A stretch of 64,000 nucleotides of DNA, from NCBI GenBank assembly GCA_015059925.1, contig SUZL01000002.1, positions 1 through 64,000 of the forward strand, written 5' to 3'. The notes under the pieces were generated by a model. That model was not told where the DNA came from, did no database searches, and saw nothing but the letters and a program-made list of their open reading frames with translations. Source of the stretch: Rikenellaceae bacterium (lineage in GTDB: Bacteria; Bacteroidota; Bacteroidia; Bacteroidales; Rikenellaceae). Of the stretch, positions 1-8,073 are shown in pieces. Position numbers and translations under genes: made by a program. The stretch's first letter is position 1; each line of letters opens with the position of its first letter.

Positions 1-326
1 TTACCTTTCATTTCCTTGCACTTTCGCATCGGCGAGGCTTTCATCTAAAGTCCTCATAAGTCATTGAGCACCAGTGCCGCCATCATTATTTCCCCTCATT
101 CATTAGATTTTTCCAGAGATATTCGCTATATTTGTATATTGACATAATGTGCTGCTGCCAATATGGACACAATTCGCAGTTTGCAGAACGCCGAATTATG
201 CTTTCCAGCGGTGTATTTTTCGCCTTGCGAGGCCGATTTTTCGCTTTCATACGGAAAGTGGTCGCGGTGAGGAAATAAATTTTAATTTTGCATAGACTTA
301 AAACTATAACATAAAACAAAACTGAT
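1..326. other. Intergenic, no gene seen
   Basis: No convincing coding region is visible. The stretch is AT-richer than its surroundings towards the right end. Two TAnnTTTG-like -7 elements lie on the plus strand, TATATTTG at 127-134 and TAATTTTG at 283-290. The second is 36 bp before the first gene and is the better promoter candidate, although no TTTG -33 element sits at the standard distance. What lies further left cannot be told from this window. Confidence 0.5.
283..290 (+). promoter_or_regulatory. -7 element for the iron-sulfur/AKR operon
   Basis: TAATTTTG matches the Bacteroidetes TAnnTTTG -7 consensus and stands 36 bp before the ATG at 327. The -33 position lacks a clear TTTG, so the call rests on the -7 box and its position. 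Confidence 0.45.
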
Positions 327-1805
327 ATGCTAAGAAAAGTAAGAATCGCTGCTGCCGCAGTGTGTTTCGCGCTCATCACTCTGCTCTTCCTCGATTTCAC
401 GGGGACGTTGCACGCGTGGTTTGGCTGGCTGGCAAAAGTACAGTTGCTGCCGGCCGTATTGGCCCTTAATGTGGGAGTTATCGTCTTTCTCGTAGCTCTG
501 ACTCTCATCTTCGGCCGTATCTACTGCTCGGTGATCTGTCCGCTGGGCGTTATGCAGGATTTGATTTCGTGGTTCGGCGACAAAGCCAAGAAGAACCGCT
601 TCAGCTACTCTCCAGCGAAGAGTTGGTTGCGTTATGGCGTTCTCGCGCTCTTTGTGGTGGCGCTGGTAGCAGGTTTTGCATCGATCGCTCTGCTCATTGC
701 TCCGTATAGCGCTTACGGTCGTATCGCGCAGAACCTTCTCGCTCCGCTGTGGGGCTGGGGCAACAACCTGCTGGCTTACTTTGCGGAGCGTGTCGATAGC
801 TACACATTCTACTCTACCGAGGTGTGGATTCGCAACTTTGCGACTCTCGGCGTTGCTGCCGTAACGTTGGTTGTGCTGGCTGTTCTGGCTTGGCGCAACG
901 GTCGTACCTATTGTAATACGATCTGCCCCGTAGGTACCGTTCTCGGTTTCTTGTCGCGTTTTTCGTTGCTGAAGCCCGTGATCGATACCGAGAAGTGTAT
1001 CAACTGTAATATCTGCTCGAAGAATTGCAAGGCTGCTTGTATCGATATTCCCAACCATAAGATCGATTACAGCCGCTGCGTAACCTGTATGAACTGCATC
1101 GAGAAGTGTCCCAAGAAGGCTATCTCTTACGTTATGCGTCCCGCCGCTCAGAAGGCCGCTACGGCTGAAGCAAAGGTTGATACGGCACGTCGTAACTTTC
1201 TGATTGGCGCAGGTTTGGTTGCAGCCGAGGCTGTTCGCGCACAGGAGATGCGTGGTGATGGCGGTTATGCCGTTTTGGTTGATAAGCAGGCCCCCGATCG
1301 CGAGAATCCCATCACGCCTCCGGGCTCGAAGAGTCTGCGTAACCTTACGGCTCATTGTACGGGTTGCCAGCTCTGCGTTGCGGCTTGCCCCACGCAGATT
1401 CTGCGTCCCTCGTCGGATCTGAAGATGTTTATGCAGCCCACGATGTCGTACGAGAATGGCTACTGCCGTCCCGAGTGCAACAAGTGCTCGACGGTATGTC
1501 CTACGGGTGCTATCAATCTTATCAGCGTAGCCGAGAAGTCATCGGTTCAGATCGGTCACGCCGTATGGGTGAAGAAGAATTGTATCGTGGTTGCGGACGA
1601 TAAGGATTGTGGCAACTGCGAGCGTCATTGCCTCACCAAGGCCATCACTATGGTGCCGCTCGATCCCGCAAATCCCGAGTCGCGTAAGATCCCGACCGTA
1701 AACGAGAGTCTCTGCATCGGTTGCGGTGCGTGCGAGCATCTCTGCCCGTCGCGTCCGTTCAGTGCGATTTACGTCAAGGGTTATCAAAGCCATCTTCACA
1801 ACTAA
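327..1805 (+). CDS. NapH/NapG-like fused membrane polyferredoxin
   Basis: A 492-residue membrane iron-sulfur protein that probably moves electrons from the quinone pool or cytoplasm to the periplasm. The N-terminal half has about five hydrophobic segments (near 8-26, 42-63, 103-126, 172-189) and two CX3CP motifs (C67-C71, C196-C200) as in NapH/MauN/YccM, followed by two 4Fe-4S motifs (C224/227/230/234 and C251/254/257/261). At 288-297 comes an internal twin-arginine motif (RRNFLIGAG) and then a second ferredoxin half with CxxCxxC clusters at C344-354, C380-391, C428-435 and C463-473. This reads as NapH fused to a Tat-exported NapG-like ferredoxin. The next gene, 12 bp on, is a Tat-type redox lipoprotein and a likely partner. 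The fold class is firm; substrate and donor are inferred. Confidence 0.85.
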   Translation: MLRKVRIAAAAVCFALITLLFLDFTGTLHAWFGWLAKVQLLPAVLALNVGVIVFLVALTLIFGRIYCSVICPLGVMQDLISWFGDKAKKNRFSYSPAKSWLRYGVLALFVVALVAGFASIALLIAPYSAYGRIAQNLLAPLWGWGNNLLAYFAERVDSYTFYSTEVWIRNFATLGVAAVTLVVLAVLAWRNGRTYCNTICPVGTVLGFLSRFSLLKPVIDTEKCINCNICSKNCKAACIDIPNHKIDYSRCVTCMNCIEKCPKKAISYVMRPAAQKAATAEAKVDTARRNFLIGAGLVAAEAVRAQEMRGDGGYAVLVDKQAPDRENPITPPGSKSLRNLTAHCTGCQLCVAACPTQILRPSSDLKMFMQPTMSYENGYCRPECNKCSTVCPTGAINLISVAEKSSVQIGHAVWVKKNCIVVADDKDCGNCERHCLTKAITMVPLDPANPESRKIPTVNESLCIGCGACEHLCPSRPFSAIYVKGYQSHLHN

Positions 1806-1817
1806 AAATCTACGGTT

Positions 1818-3188
1818 ATGAAAAAGACAAACAACAATATAGATCGTCGCGAGTTTCTGAAGCGTATGGGCGCTGGCTCGCTCCTTACCGCAGCTGCATT
1901 CACGGGCTGCAAGACCAATAATTTGAAGCTCGATCCCTCGGTAGTACACGGCGAGATCCCCACCGACAAGATGACCTACCGCACCAACGAGCGCGTGGGC
2001 GACAAGGTGTCGATTCTGGGTTACGGCTGTATGCGTTGGCCCTTCCTCGAGGATGGTACGACGCTCGATCAGGAGACCATCAACGAATTGGTTGATTATG
2101 CCATTGCGCACGGTGTCAATTACTTCGACACGGCTCCCGTATATTGCCAGACCAAGTCGGAGGAGGCAACAGGCATTGCCCTAAGCCGCTATCCCCGCAA
2201 CAGCTACTACCTTGCAACCAAGATGTCGAACTTCTCGAATTGGACCTTCGAGAACTCAAAGCTGATGTACGAGCGTTCGTTGCGTCTGTTGCAGACCGAC
2301 TATTTTGATTACTACCTGCTGCACAACATCTCGTCAATCGATATGTTCAACGCCCGCTTTATCGACAACGGCATCCTCGACTTTTTGATGAAGGAGCGCG
2401 AGGCAGGCCGCATCCGCAACCTCGGATGGTCGTTCCACGGCGTGCAGGAGGTCTTCGACCACGTTTTGGCTTACCACGACAAGGTGCATTGGGATTTCGT
2501 GCAGATTCAGATGAACTATCAGGATTGGCAGAATGCCAGCACGGGCCGCAATGTAAATGCCGAGTATCTCTACGCCGAGCTTGAGAAGCGCAACATCCCC
2601 GTAGTGATTATGGAGCCTCTGCTTGGTGGCCGTCTATCGAATGTGCCCAACCACATCTCGGCTCGTCTGAAGCAGCAGGAGCCTGAGCGCAGTGTTGCTT
2701 CGTGGGCGTTCCGTTTTGTGGGATCATATCCCCGCGTTCTGACGGCATTGAGCGGTATGACCTATATGGAGCACTTGCAGGATAACATCCACACATACGC
2801 GCCGCTGGTAGAGCTTACCACCGAGGAGAAGGAGTTCCTCTTCGAGACAGCTCGTCTGATGGCCCAGTATCCCACGATTCCGTGTAATGACTGTAAGTAT
2901 TGTATGCCCTGCCCGTATGGAGTCGATATCCCGGGTGTGCTGCTACATTATAATAAATGTGTCAATGAGGGTAACCTCTCGAACTCTTCACGCGACGAAA
3001 ACTACGTCAAGGCTCGCCGAGCATTCCTCGTGGGCTACGACCGTGCCGTCGAGAAGGGGCGTGGAGCGGCTCATTGTACGGGTTGTAAGGAGTGTAACCA
3101 CCACTGCCCGCAGCGCATCAATATCCCGCAGGAGTTGCAGCGCATCGACCGCTACATCGAGGATTTGAAGCAGCGTAAGGAGTTCTAA
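1818..3188 (+). CDS. Tat-type lipoprotein aldo/keto reductase with ferredoxin tail
   Basis: A 456-residue aldo/keto reductase. The N-terminus carries a twin-arginine motif (RREFLK, 10-15) and a hydrophobic run ending at Cys31, so it looks like a Tat lipoprotein. The AKR barrel keeps the catalytic tetrad D104, Y109, K135 and H169 (FDTAPVY, LATKMS, YYLLHN). The C-terminus holds two ferredoxin-type motifs, CNDCKYCMPCP and CTGCKECNHHCP, separated by about 65 residues. Families with this layout are annotated as 4Fe-4S aldo/keto reductases; most members stand alone, whereas this one directly follows a membrane polyferredoxin and is followed 1 bp later by a DUF1893 gene. Electron supply through the Fe-S centres is inferred; the substrate is unknown. 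Confidence 0.88.
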   Translation: MKKTNNNIDRREFLKRMGAGSLLTAAAFTGCKTNNLKLDPSVVHGEIPTDKMTYRTNERVGDKVSILGYGCMRWPFLEDGTTLDQETINELVDYAIAHGVNYFDTAPVYCQTKSEEATGIALSRYPRNSYYLATKMSNFSNWTFENSKLMYERSLRLLQTDYFDYYLLHNISSIDMFNARFIDNGILDFLMKEREAGRIRNLGWSFHGVQEVFDHVLAYHDKVHWDFVQIQMNYQDWQNASTGRNVNAEYLYAELEKRNIPVVIMEPLLGGRLSNVPNHISARLKQQEPERSVASWAFRFVGSYPRVLTALSGMTYMEHLQDNIHTYAPLVELTTEEKEFLFETARLMAQYPTIPCNDCKYCMPCPYGVDIPGVLLHYNKCVNEGNLSNSSRDENYVKARRAFLVGYDRAVEKGRGAAHCTGCKECNHHCPQRINIPQELQRIDRYIEDLKQRKEF

Positions 3189-3189
3189 T

Positions 3190-3603
3190 ATGCCGAGCGA
3201 AATTATCGAACTGCTGCAGTCGAGCGGTTGCTCGTGCGTGATCCGCAATGGCCAGACTCTGCGTCTATGCCACCAGCGCGGTGTGAAGGATCTGCACGAA
3301 CTCGTTCACAACGAACCCGAATTACTGCGTGGTGCAAGCCTTGCCGATAAGGTTGTCGGCAAGGGCGCCGCAGCACTGATGATAGTGGGCGGAGTTCGAT
3401 ATATCTACGCAGCGGTGATAAGCCGTCAGGCCTACGCGCTGATACAACAATACGGCATCGAGTGCGAGTTCGGCCTGCTGGTTGAGCATATCATCAACCG
3501 CGCTGGAACGGACATCTGCCCCGTAGAGAAACTTTGCACACAGTGTGCAACGGCAGAGGAGTGTTTGCCGCTGATAGATGAATTTGTCAAAGGATTGAAG
3601 TAA
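3190..3603 (+). CDS. DUF1893 family protein
   Basis: A 137-residue cytosolic protein with no signal or membrane segment. Its pattern (GKGAAALMIVGGV at about 58-70, then a C-terminal Cys-containing stretch DICPVEKLCTQCATAEEC) fits the DUF1893 family, which has a deaminase-like fold but no known activity. The four to five C-terminal cysteines could bind metal; this is inference. It starts 1 bp after the aldo/keto reductase stop, and its own stop overlaps the next ATG (TAATG), so translation is coupled. Family assignment is fairly sure, function is not known. Confidence 0.75.
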   Translation: MPSEIIELLQSSGCSCVIRNGQTLRLCHQRGVKDLHELVHNEPELLRGASLADKVVGKGAAALMIVGGVRYIYAAVISRQAYALIQQYGIECEFGLLVEHIINRAGTDICPVEKLCTQCATAEECLPLIDEFVKGLK

Positions 3604-4223
3604 TGGTTAAGATTGTAGGCTATATCGCATTGATTGCTTGCTCGTTGTTTGTGAGCTGCGACCGTGAGCTGACCACAGAGGATAAGATTCGTCAGGCCGT
3701 AGAGACACAACTTGCTACATATCCGCACTCGACCCTGCGCGACCTTTACAAAAACTTCTTCCAAGATCGTTTCGGGCCGGGGCATATCATAGCCGACAGC
3801 TCTTCGGCCGATCGTTATCTCCGTTCGGAGATCGCGTCGAGCGAGTCGTTCGAGGGCGCTGACTACGAGCCTACGGGATACGAAGGTCGTTTCTTGAGGG
3901 TGAATTTGGGCGTTATTGCCGATGGACGCGTGCCGTACGAGAAGTTCTTTGATGCGTTTGTAAGAAGCGTAAACGGCATCGTGATGCCGACTATCGCCGA
4001 GTGGCAGCAGGAGTGGGCCGAGATTGAAGCTGTAATTGCGCAGATGGATCTTCAGTTGGAGGATATGGAGGCCGATCGTGCCGAGATTCATAGGCTGCTC
4101 GACGATGGTCACTATGTGATGCACCACAGCGAGAGTTTCAACCGACACTATTCGCCTCATTATCGCATAATTGAACGCACAATTTTTGAGCAGGAGATTT
4201 TGCCACTTCTCGAAAAAAGATAA
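3603..4223 (+). CDS. Small lipoprotein, function unknown
   Basis: A 206-residue protein with a lipoprotein signal (hydrophobic 4-17, then LFVSC with Cys19). The mature part is charged and mainly helical; GPGHII near residue 58 and YSPHYRII near the C-terminus are the most distinctive stretches. I recognise it only as a conserved Bacteroidetes type without a name. Its start overlaps the stop of the DUF1893 gene, placing it as the last gene of the redox operon, so an accessory role at the membrane is possible but not shown. Confidence 0.7.
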   Translation: MVKIVGYIALIACSLFVSCDRELTTEDKIRQAVETQLATYPHSTLRDLYKNFFQDRFGPGHIIADSSSADRYLRSEIASSESFEGADYEPTGYEGRFLRVNLGVIADGRVPYEKFFDAFVRSVNGIVMPTIAEWQQEWAEIEAVIAQMDLQLEDMEADRAEIHRLLDDGHYVMHHSESFNRHYSPHYRIIERTIFEQEILPLLEKR

Positions 4224-4294
4224 AATTTCTGCTCGCCGACGACCAGTAAGGCAATATTTTTGAGAGGTAAGCATCGTGAATTAACTTTTTTGCG

Positions 4295-4972
4295 ATGAAA
4301 ATTCTTATCTTTACAACATTATTGCTCGCAAGCCTTAGCAACGAGGCGCAGTGTCGCCCGCCCGACAATTTAGATGCGAGCGCCACGAAAAAGTACACGC
4401 TCACGGCGTTGCCCTATGCTTTGGATGCGCTGGAGCCAGCCATCAGCCGCCGCACAATGGAGTTGCATTACGGTCGGCATCTGCCCACATACGTCGATAA
4501 TCTCAATCGACTGATCGAGGGGACGGCTTTGGAGGGTGAGGAGTTGGAGAGCGTGGTGCTGATGGCCGAGGGTCCGTTGCTCGATAATGCGGGGCAGACG
4601 CTCAACCACGAGCTCTACTTCCTGCAGTTCTCGCCCAATGGTGGTGGCGAACCGACGGGAGAACTACGACAAGCGATGATGCATCGCTGGGGCTCGGTCG
4701 AGAATTTTAAGACGGTTATGGAGGAGGCAGGCCGCACGCTCTTCGGATCGGGATGGGTGTGGCTGGCAGCCGACAAGGGAGGCAACCTCTACATCCTGCA
4801 GGAGGCGAACGGGCTAAACCCCGTAAGGCGTGAGCTAAGACCGCTGTTGGGATTTGACGTGTGGGAACACGCCTACTATTTGGATTACGAAAACCGACGT
4901 ATCGACCACCTGAAAGCCCTATGGCAGATAGTCAATTGGCCTGTGGTCGAAAGAAGATATGAGAATAATTAA
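4295..4972 (+). CDS. Exported Fe/Mn superoxide dismutase
   Basis: Removes superoxide. The 225-residue protein has a hydrophobic N-terminal signal (about 1-18), which usual cytosolic SODs of about 190-200 residues lack. All four metal ligands are visible: H58 (ELHYGRH), H105 (LNHELYF), D188 and H192 (DVWEHAYY); Y66 matches the active-site tyrosine. The usual tryptophan after the second histidine motif (HxxYW) is Phe109 here. The metal cannot be told from sequence. It lies 71 bp after the redox operon and 18 bp before an ECF transporter gene. A cysteine at position 20 makes a lipoprotein possible, but the lipobox is poor. Confidence 0.88.
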   Translation: MKILIFTTLLLASLSNEAQCRPPDNLDASATKKYTLTALPYALDALEPAISRRTMELHYGRHLPTYVDNLNRLIEGTALEGEELESVVLMAEGPLLDNAGQTLNHELYFLQFSPNGGGEPTGELRQAMMHRWGSVENFKTVMEEAGRTLFGSGWVWLAADKGGNLYILQEANGLNPVRRELRPLLGFDVWEHAYYLDYENRRIDHLKALWQIVNWPVVERRYENN

Positions 4973-4990
4973 CACATAAATTTTAATACT

Positions 4991-5503
4991 ATGCAGACAT
5001 CAAGCATTAAACTTTACTCGTTGAACTACAACGAAACAAAGACCTACATCGCAGCCGCGCTGTTCGTTTTGGGTAACATCGCATTGCCTCAGCTGTGCCA
5101 CCTTGTGCCTCAGGGCGGTATGATTCTGTTGCCGATCTATTTCTTTACGCTGATTGGCGCATATAAGTATGGCTGGAAGGTCGGCCTTATGACAGCCGTT
5201 CTTTCGCCCGTTGTGAACCACCTGCTCTTCGGTATGCCCGCAGCAGCTGTGTTGGCTCCGATTTTGGTTAAGTCAACAGTGCTGGCCGTAGCTGCTTCAG
5301 CTATCGCTTCACGCTCGGGCCGCGTAACTCTCTCGCTCTTGGCAGGTGTTGTATTACTCTATCAGGGTGTAGGCTCAATCTTTGAGTGGGCTTGGACCGG
5401 TAGCTTCGTTGCTGCAATGCAGGATTTCCGTCTTGGTATTCCCGGAATGTTGTTGCAGATCGTTGGCGGTTATCTCTTTATCAAGTATTTGTTGAAGAAG
5501 TAA
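4991..5503 (+). CDS. ECF transporter S component
   Basis: A 170-residue integral membrane protein with five to six hydrophobic segments, of the size and layout of substrate-binding S components of energy-coupling-factor vitamin transporters (membrane, importing micronutrients together with shared EcfA/EcfT). Typical stretches are LPIYFFTLIGAYKYGWKVG and SPVVNHLLFGMP. No riboswitch is visible upstream and no EcfAT genes are nearby, so the substrate is open. It follows the SOD gene by 18 bp and ends at a strong terminator. Confidence 0.75.
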   Translation: MQTSSIKLYSLNYNETKTYIAAALFVLGNIALPQLCHLVPQGGMILLPIYFFTLIGAYKYGWKVGLMTAVLSPVVNHLLFGMPAAAVLAPILVKSTVLAVAASAIASRSGRVTLSLLAGVVLLYQGVGSIFEWAWTGSFVAAMQDFRLGIPGMLLQIVGGYLFIKYLLKK

Positions 5504-5521
5504 TTTTTCCCATAAGACTAC

Positions 5522-5555
5522 AAAAAAGGCGCTCCCATTGCGGGGCGCCTTTTTA
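5522..5555 (+). terminator. Rho-independent terminator, bidirectional
   Basis: GGCGC/GCGCC stem extended by CCC/GGG, flanked by A-tract and T-tract, lies between converging genes and can serve both. Confidence 0.85.
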
Positions 5556-5573
5556 TTTGGTCTAAAATAGTTG

Positions 5574-6854
5574 CTATTTCACCTGCACGGGCGAATTTAC
5601 CGTCGAAACGAATCCCGTTCCATCCTTGACGTAGGCATAGACGCGGTAATTACCCTTGTCGCTGATCGTAATCTCGGCCGAAGGCGTGTTGGTCGTAAAT
5701 ACCTCGCCATAGCGCTCGGGGCGCGGCTCATACGATCCGCCAAAGCCGAGTACCGTAGCCTCGTGCAGCACCTCCCAGATGTAGGTCAGTTCGTTCTGCT
5801 CGCGATCCGTAGCCGTAACATCGACCTTGAATGCCTTGCCTGCGCCAACCGTCGGGCTCTCTACGGGGCGTTTGCCGTCGATAGCTATTGCCGTTACTAC
5901 GGGCGCAGTCTCCTTAGGCTCCTGACCGCTCCACACACGCTGCATAGCCTCCACCATAGGTGTCTTCTCACCCTCGAGCGGCAGTCCCTCGACCTCGCTC
6001 TCGACGAACATACTGAACCACGTCGGCGTGCGCTCCTCCTTCTGTCCCCAGAGGAAGACGAATGAGCCGATGCAACGCTCATCGCCCAGCACAGCACCGT
6101 TGTAGCGGCTCTCATAGACCTGACGTTTCTCGTCGCTGGTCTGCTCAATCGAAGCCTCCCAAGTTGTTTTGTCGGTCTCCCACCAGCCAGTTGGGCCCCA
6201 CTCGGTAATCATATAAGGGCCTTTGTAGTCGGACGATGCGACCATATCCTTAACCTCGAGAATCGGTCCGTAGCTATTGATTCCTACTACGTCGAGCGAA
6301 GGGGCATAGCGGGCAATCGAATCCAGAGCGCTCTTGTCGTGCGACACGACGGTCGAGACCAGCTGGCGCGGCGCAATCTCCTTGATTGCCACAGCCAACT
6401 CCTCCACAAAGCCCCATACGGCCTCGCCGTTAGCACCGCTCAGCTGCACCTCGTTGCCGATACCCCAGCAGAAGATGTTGGGATCGTCCTTGAACGTGGT
6501 GGCCAACTCGCGGCAACTCTCCAAAGTCTTTGCGCGCCACTCGGCATCGTGGTACTTCGCCTCATCCTTCGGCAGCGAAATGCCCTGCATCACACGCATA
6601 CCATTCTCGGCGGCTAAGGCCGACGTGCGCTTCACGCTCTCGATGTTTCCACCCCAAGTACGGCAGGCATTGGCGCTCGCGGCAGAGGCAACGTCAAGGC
6701 GATTCGTTCCGCCCACACCCTTGATGAAGGTAGGCTCACCGTCGATACGAAGCTCGAACCCATCACCTCGCTTTTTAATCACCGCACCCGGCTCGGGCGC
6801 ACACGCAACAGCCGTAAGACAAGCTAACGCGGCAAGAATATAACGGATTCTCAT
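5574..6854 (-). CDS. Glycoside-hydrolase (GH2-type barrel) lipoprotein
   Basis: A 426-residue surface or periplasmic lipoprotein (signal 1-17, Cys18). A TIM-barrel glycosidase pattern is visible: GNE at 133-135 (acid/base Glu135) and TEWG at 217-220 (nucleophile Glu218), as in GH2-type catalytic domains and related beta-glucanases. The beta-sandwich domains of true GH2 enzymes are missing; the last 90 residues look like an Ig-like domain. The substrate is unknown. It begins 11 bp after hom and thus is the last gene of the methionine operon, which is an unusual place for a glycosidase. Confidence 0.72.
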   Translation of the reverse strand: MRIRYILAALACLTAVACAPEPGAVIKKRGDGFELRIDGEPTFIKGVGGTNRLDVASAASANACRTWGGNIESVKRTSALAAENGMRVMQGISLPKDEAKYHDAEWRAKTLESCRELATTFKDDPNIFCWGIGNEVQLSGANGEAVWGFVEELAVAIKEIAPRQLVSTVVSHDKSALDSIARYAPSLDVVGINSYGPILEVKDMVASSDYKGPYMITEWGPTGWWETDKTTWEASIEQTSDEKRQVYESRYNGAVLGDERCIGSFVFLWGQKEERTPTWFSMFVESEVEGLPLEGEKTPMVEAMQRVWSGQEPKETAPVVTAIAIDGKRPVESPTVGAGKAFKVDVTATDREQNELTYIWEVLHEATVLGFGGSYEPRPERYGEVFTTNTPSAEITISDKGNYRVYAYVKDGTGFVSTVNSPVQVK

Positions 6855-6865
6855 ACCTCGCAGAT

Positions 6866-8053
6866 TTAGTCGTTAGGGTAGGCCGCGATGAATACGTTGC
6901 GCGAGCGCAGCAGATCCTGCTTTCGGTGAAGCTCACGCAGCGATACGGTTCCTACAACATACTTATAGTCGTCCGAGATATAGTTCTCGCTCACCGAATC
7001 AAACTTGATAAGATCCAGATCGGCATAGTCCAGATAACGGTAATATACGCGGAACTTGTGGTCGGTGGTGTAGGTCGGCAGCTGCGAGTCGTTGCGCTTC
7101 TTGTACTCGTACTTGTAGTCGTACAAGCAGGCGGTAATGTCGCTCAGCACGGCCGAGCCTGTGGGGTAGGCACCCGCGCCACGACCGAACATAAACTGCT
7201 TGTCGTAGAACAGACCCTTGATGACCACGCCGTTGAACTCATCCTCGACGCTGTAGATGTACTTATTGCGTGAGATAAGCTGCGGCATTACGCTCATAAT
7301 CAGATTATTATCAATCTTCTCGACGTGAGCCACGAGCTTAAAGCGGCGCTCCTTCTCGTTGGCGAAACGAATGTCGTCGTCGTTCATATTCGAGATGCCG
7401 AAGGTGAAAATATCCTGCGGCGGAACGTACAATCCGAATGCGTGGATGGTGATGATGATGAGCTTGAAGAGCGAATCCCAGCCATCAATATCGAGCGTCG
7501 GGTTGCTCTCGGCAAAGCCCAGATCCTGAGCCAACTTGAGCGCGTCGGCATACGACATCTTCTCGTTGAAGATCTTCGAGAGGATGAAGTTCGACGAGCC
7601 GTTCAGGATGCCCTTCACCGAGGTCAGCAGCTCGTTGTCGTAGTACTCCTCCAAGTTGCGGATTACGGGGATACTACCACACGCCGATGCGTCGTAGAGC
7701 AGAGCCACATTGTAGCGGGCCTGCAACTCGATCAGTTCCTCGATGTGGTGGGCCAGCATCTTCTTGTTGCCCGATACGACGGGAAGCTCCATCTTCAGCG
7801 CGCGCTTTACGATGTCGTACGCAGCGTCGGCATCGTCGATAAGCTCCACGATGAAGTTGATATTAGGATCGTTGAAGATGTCGTCGGGCAAGTCGGTGAA
7901 CTCGGCATCGACGCCACGCTCCTTATTTATGTTACGCACACAGATACGTTTGATCTCTACATTCTTCGAGCCTATGCGCTTCAATACGTCGTAAAGGCCG
8001 CGTCCAACGGTACCAAAACCGAAGAGTCCGATGTTTAGTTTCTTTCCATTCAT
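6866..8053 (-). CDS. hom: Homoserine dehydrogenase
   Basis: Reduces aspartate semialdehyde to homoserine with NAD(P)H, the branch point to methionine and threonine. The Rossmann motif GFGTVGRG is at 12-19, followed by the homoserine dehydrogenase catalytic domain (GSIPVIRNLE, GILNGSSNFIL, ADALKLAQDLGFAE). At 395 residues it is monofunctional, without fused aspartokinase; the C-terminal part is not a clear ACT domain. It lies 20 bp after metX, so the operon delivers homoserine directly to the acylation and sulfhydrylation enzymes. Confidence 0.95.
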   Translation of the reverse strand: MNGKKLNIGLFGFGTVGRGLYDVLKRIGSKNVEIKRICVRNINKERGVDAEFTDLPDDIFNDPNINFIVELIDDADAAYDIVKRALKMELPVVSGNKKMLAHHIEELIELQARYNVALLYDASACGSIPVIRNLEEYYDNELLTSVKGILNGSSNFILSKIFNEKMSYADALKLAQDLGFAESNPTLDIDGWDSLFKLIIITIHAFGLYVPPQDIFTFGISNMNDDDIRFANEKERRFKLVAHVEKIDNNLIMSVMPQLISRNKYIYSVEDEFNGVVIKGLFYDKQFMFGRGAGAYPTGSAVLSDITACLYDYKYEYKKRNDSQLPTYTTDHKFRVYYRYLDYADLDLIKFDSVSENYISDDYKYVVGTVSLRELHRKQDLLRSRNVFIAAYPND

Positions 8054-8073
8054 AATCTATCTTGTGTTTTTTG

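Noticed and set aside
86..508. 140-codon minus-strand frame at the left end
   Set aside because: Overlaps the first 180 bp of the membrane ferredoxin gene; composition not protein-like apart from one hydrophobic stretch; no promoter.
3432..4274. 280-codon minus-strand frame
   Set aside because: Opposite the DUF1893 and lipoprotein genes, both of which have coupled starts and a lipoprotein signal.
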